Part shown: one piece after another, positions 1 to 64,000 of the stretch
How the letters are laid out: each line of letters begins with the position of its first letter
Numbering within the stretch: the first letter of the stretch is position 1
Origin: Chaenocephalus aceratus
Lineage: Eukaryota > Chordata > Actinopteri > Perciformes > Channichthyidae
DNA: 64,000 nt
Direction: 5' to 3'
Assembly: GCA_023974075.1 (NCBI GenBank)
Contig: CM043787.1
Coordinates: forward strand, 35,914,218-35,978,217
The notes under the pieces: generated by a model
Databases searched by the model: none
Told to the model about the DNA's origin: nothing
Seen by the model: only the letters and a program-made list of their open reading frames with translations
Made by a program: the position numbers and the translations under genes

Positions 1-881
1 CCTGAGGGAAAAACTAAATCTCATTTCGAACAAATGTTCTTTGTTGGCCTAATATGAATAGTTCCCCTGAAGCTATAGCGTTTTGATTCCCTCTGTGAAA
101 CTGGCCGGACTTGCCTGGTTTGGGCTGGCCGGGCTTTCATTTTAGAAATTCCTCTGGGCTTCTTGTGGTCAGCGCCCATTTTCCAGTTCTACTTGTTTGC
201 TTATGCCTTGCTATCCCTAAATTGGTAAACTATTGGTCTTAGTCGAAAATGAAATCCTGGGTCATAAGTCATTTTCCGGGTTTTTTTTCATGAAGGATTT
301 CCACAAACCTTTCATGTCGTCTCTAAAAAAAACAAAACAACCTATATACAGATCTTTTGATTAATCAATTATTGGTTTTGTCGACACAATTGAGTGTTAG
401 TCGATTAAGAATTGATTTGATAAAGGACACACACGCGCCATTACCTATTAGTGCTATAATCAATAATCTAATGTTATGCATAGTTTGAATATCAACATCG
501 CTGCTTTTTGAAAATCCTTTCCCTGAAGCAGAGACTCCTAATCCCACCTTTCATTAATGAGGAAACACTTTCTGGATTGTGTTGAACATTTTTGTCACAA
601 AACGACTTTATTTCACTTAGCTTGTAGTACATTTTGAACAGTGGAAATGCGGCTTTTAATATGGGCTCAGTCCATAAACAACTGCTGTCACTCGGGTCGG
701 GCTCATACAGAAACTATGCAGGTTCCTGTAGGGTCAGGTTTGATCGTAGCTGTAATCGAGTGCATAGTCTTCTTCCATGTAACAGTGTTATGACACACAA
801 CTGTCAGCCTTTTACACAGCTTTCTAAACATAGCAGATGTTTATTCTCTATTGTGTTCTTTTCTTCTCTTCTTCCTGTCAG
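1..881. other. Upstream non-coding sequence, probably intron
   Basis: AT-rich sequence with poly-T and poly-A runs, no coding similarity and no CpG island. It ends in the pyrimidine tract and AG that I read as the acceptor of the first coding exon. I see no gene and no clear mobile element here. Confidence 0.4.
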
Positions 882-996
882 GTGAGCTGTGACTGCCCCC
901 TTTCTTTGTCTCTCCGTGCACCTGCGTGTACTGTGGGCAGCCCCGGCCCGTCGGAGAGGCGCTGTGCTCAGAGACTGCGCTGCGCTACGAGCACCC
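882..996 (+). other. furin: 5' UTR part of the first coding exon, with its splice acceptor
   Basis: A long pyrimidine tract (about 850-878) ends in CAG at 879-881, a strong 3' splice site, so I place the exon start at 882. No ATG occurs between 882 and the start codon at 997. An in-frame TGA at 883-885 closes the frame upstream, which supports 997 as the true start. The segment is richer in CpG than its surroundings. Furin genes have upstream non-coding first exons, so the promoter is probably to the left of base 1. I infer the acceptor from sequence only. An alternative is that this exon begins further upstream and is a first exon. Confidence 0.55.
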
Positions 997-62520
<61,524 letters not shown>

Positions 62521-63135
62521 GTTTGTGTTTGAGAATCTTTGTGTGACACTGAAATTATTTACTGCCTGTGTGTAACTTCCTTTTAGCGGCCAGTAATTGA
62601 ACTGTTCAAGCATGAGAGGACACACAAGCGGGAAGAACAAAGCAATTTATGACCCTGACAATTATGAATGGAAGAGAATGTCCTCTAAAAGCCACCACGG
62701 AGTAAAATCTTTAAAAGTTAATAGAAGAAGGTGCACTGAGAGAAATTAAGTATGGAGCGTTTTTCCATGAACAGTCTTTGTTAGTTGAAAGGTGCTTCTT
62801 TAATTGCAACCTCTTTTATCTCTCAACTCTTTCAATCAGTCAGCACAGGCATTCAAGTGTGACTGAAGTGTCTGAAAAATACATAATTTCAATCATACGT
62901 TGTCTTTGAATTACTGATTCAAACCTATTGTTAAGTTTGAACTTATTGTGTAAAAATAATCAGACTTTCAAACATATTGCAGAGATTTAAAAAGGGGTCA
63001 TTCTGAAAACTCTTCTATCAGCATTTGACAACATGGCAATTTGAAAAAACCGCTCTTGTTGTTTATGGCAACGCTTGTTTTATTGCACAGGACCGTGTCA
63101 GATATGTAAAATGAGCAAGTGAACCGAATAGATCA
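62521..63135 (+). other. furin: Start of furin intron 7
   Basis: Begins with the weak donor gtttgt. I searched by eye for the next conserved exon (GLGSIFVWASGNGG) up to 64000 and did not find it, so intron 7 continues past the window. No other feature seen in this part. Confidence 0.75.
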
Positions 63136-64000
63136 GGGGCCTCATTTATAACGCCGTGCGTAGGATTCACGTGGGAAGGTTGCTTACGTAGTAGAAATCC
63201 AAAAAATAGGTGCAGAAATGTTCCGACATTTTCCGATTCACCAAACATTGCGTACCGGCGAGGAAAGTGCGGACAGCACTTCCTACGCCGGTTTCCCTTT
63301 ATAAATCACAATCGACTCGAAATGCGGTGCAGCTTTTGCGGGCTTCACGTAACGCCCAGATTTGCCTATAAATAGTCAAAGAAACGCCCATTCATTCATT
63401 CATTCTGACTGACTGCATGAAGAAGATAGCAGGAAATGACGACAGAACAGCTAAAAAAGACATCTCACACCGTGTCAGATTTTGGTTATTTTGGGGAGGT
63501 CGAGATAAATCATATTGTTTGGTGGATGCCGTTTGAACCAGAGTAGCAGCATGGAGGTCGGATCGTCACCAAAATAAATAAATAAGTGGTCCGAAAAAGG
63601 TTCATGACAAAAAAAATACACATAGCCTTCCTCAGGCAGTGTGTTTGTACCGGGGACAGGAGACAGGATACTCCCCCCCCCCCCCCCCTCCCCCCCCCCC
63701 CCCCCCCCCTCCCCTGTACAATTGACCACATATGGTGTTCTTAGTTTCCGTCTCCTGTGTTTTACGAGCGACTTATCAAGTCTTGGCAAACGGCATAAAA
63801 CACGATTAAACGTGATAGTATATAACCATGCTCGTAACCTATTGAAATGCAAAACGGCGTCAGTTTAGACGTAATTCTGTCCTCCTGCTTACCGCATCAT
63901 TTATGAGAAAACATTTCATAACATTAGCACAACATATTCGAGGTGGTTTTAAATAACATTTGCGTATTTATTTATTTCTCCAAGTTATGTGTTTGTGTGC
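63136..64000 (+). mobile_element. Probable PIF/Harbinger-type DNA element, left part (partial)
   Basis: Begins ggggcctcatttataacgcc, then has GCGTA and CGTACC motifs typical of teleost elements with a GGGGCCTCATTTATAA end. After a TATAAATAG-like promoter (63367-63376) an ATG-led stretch MKKIAGNDDRTAKKD (from about 63416) resembles the Myb-like accessory protein start. The right end would lie outside the window, so size and duplication cannot be checked. Confidence 0.4.
63673..63709 (+). repeat. Poly-C tracts, 16 and 20 bp, one T between
   Basis: C16 (63673-63688), T, C20 (63690-63709) on the + strand, within the probable Harbinger element. Frames giving poly-Gly or poly-Pro here are artefacts. 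Confidence 0.88.

Noticed and set aside
62521..64000. Next furin exon (catalytic domain, FVWASGNGG)
   Set aside because: No matching translation in any frame up to the window end.

Overview
This window is vertebrate nuclear DNA, almost certainly from a ray-finned fish (probably a percomorph-type teleost). It shows spliced coding exons with GT-AG borders, very long introns, (CA)n arrays, dense hAT-type DNA transposon copies and familiar fish repeat families. There is no operon, CRISPR array or prokaryotic or viral gene system. One gene is supported: the 5' part of a furin (proprotein convertase, kexin/subtilisin family) gene on the + strand, running off the right edge.

The gene. Seven coding exons join in frame: 997-1206, 39039-39137, 46657-46752, 49758-49886, 50168-50244, 57343-57431 and 62347-62520. 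Together they encode the signal peptide, the inhibitory prodomain with its pH-sensor histidine and two cleavage sites, and the first part of the catalytic domain with the triad Asp (residue 164) and His (residue 205). The triad Ser, the oxyanion Asn, the P domain, the Cys-rich region, the membrane anchor and the cytosolic tail must lie beyond base 64000. Exon 7 carries one surplus A in a run of five (62460-62464). It breaks the frame of an otherwise perfectly conserved catalytic-domain exon. This is either an assembly or sequencing error or a real inactivating allele.

The introns. Intron 1 is about 37.8 kb and holds most of the repeats. Six hAT-superfamily insertions in the window have exact 8-bp target-site duplications readable in the sequence: 8773-9573, 9729-10733, 21773-22355, 30658-32711 with a second hAT (31138-32274) nested inside it, and 53922-54411 in intron 5. 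One of them (9729-10733) still carries a BED zinc-finger remnant on the minus strand, and a separate decayed hAT keeps a transposase C-terminal dimerisation segment (20851-21205). Intron 2 contains a 5'-truncated LINE with an 11-bp duplication and, 78 bp further on, a solo LTR with a 5-bp duplication. Two tRNA-derived SINEs with recognisable A and B boxes, (CA)n arrays of 58, 188 and 224 bp, and a perfect 30-bp inverted repeat (20022-20086) complete the picture.

I did not find a new biological system. The observations most worth a second look are the exon 7 frameshift, the perfect hairpin, the 112-unit CA array 286 bp downstream of the symmetric exon that carries the furin auto-cleavage site, and the fact that every mononucleotide C/G run of 8 or more that I saw is C on the + strand.
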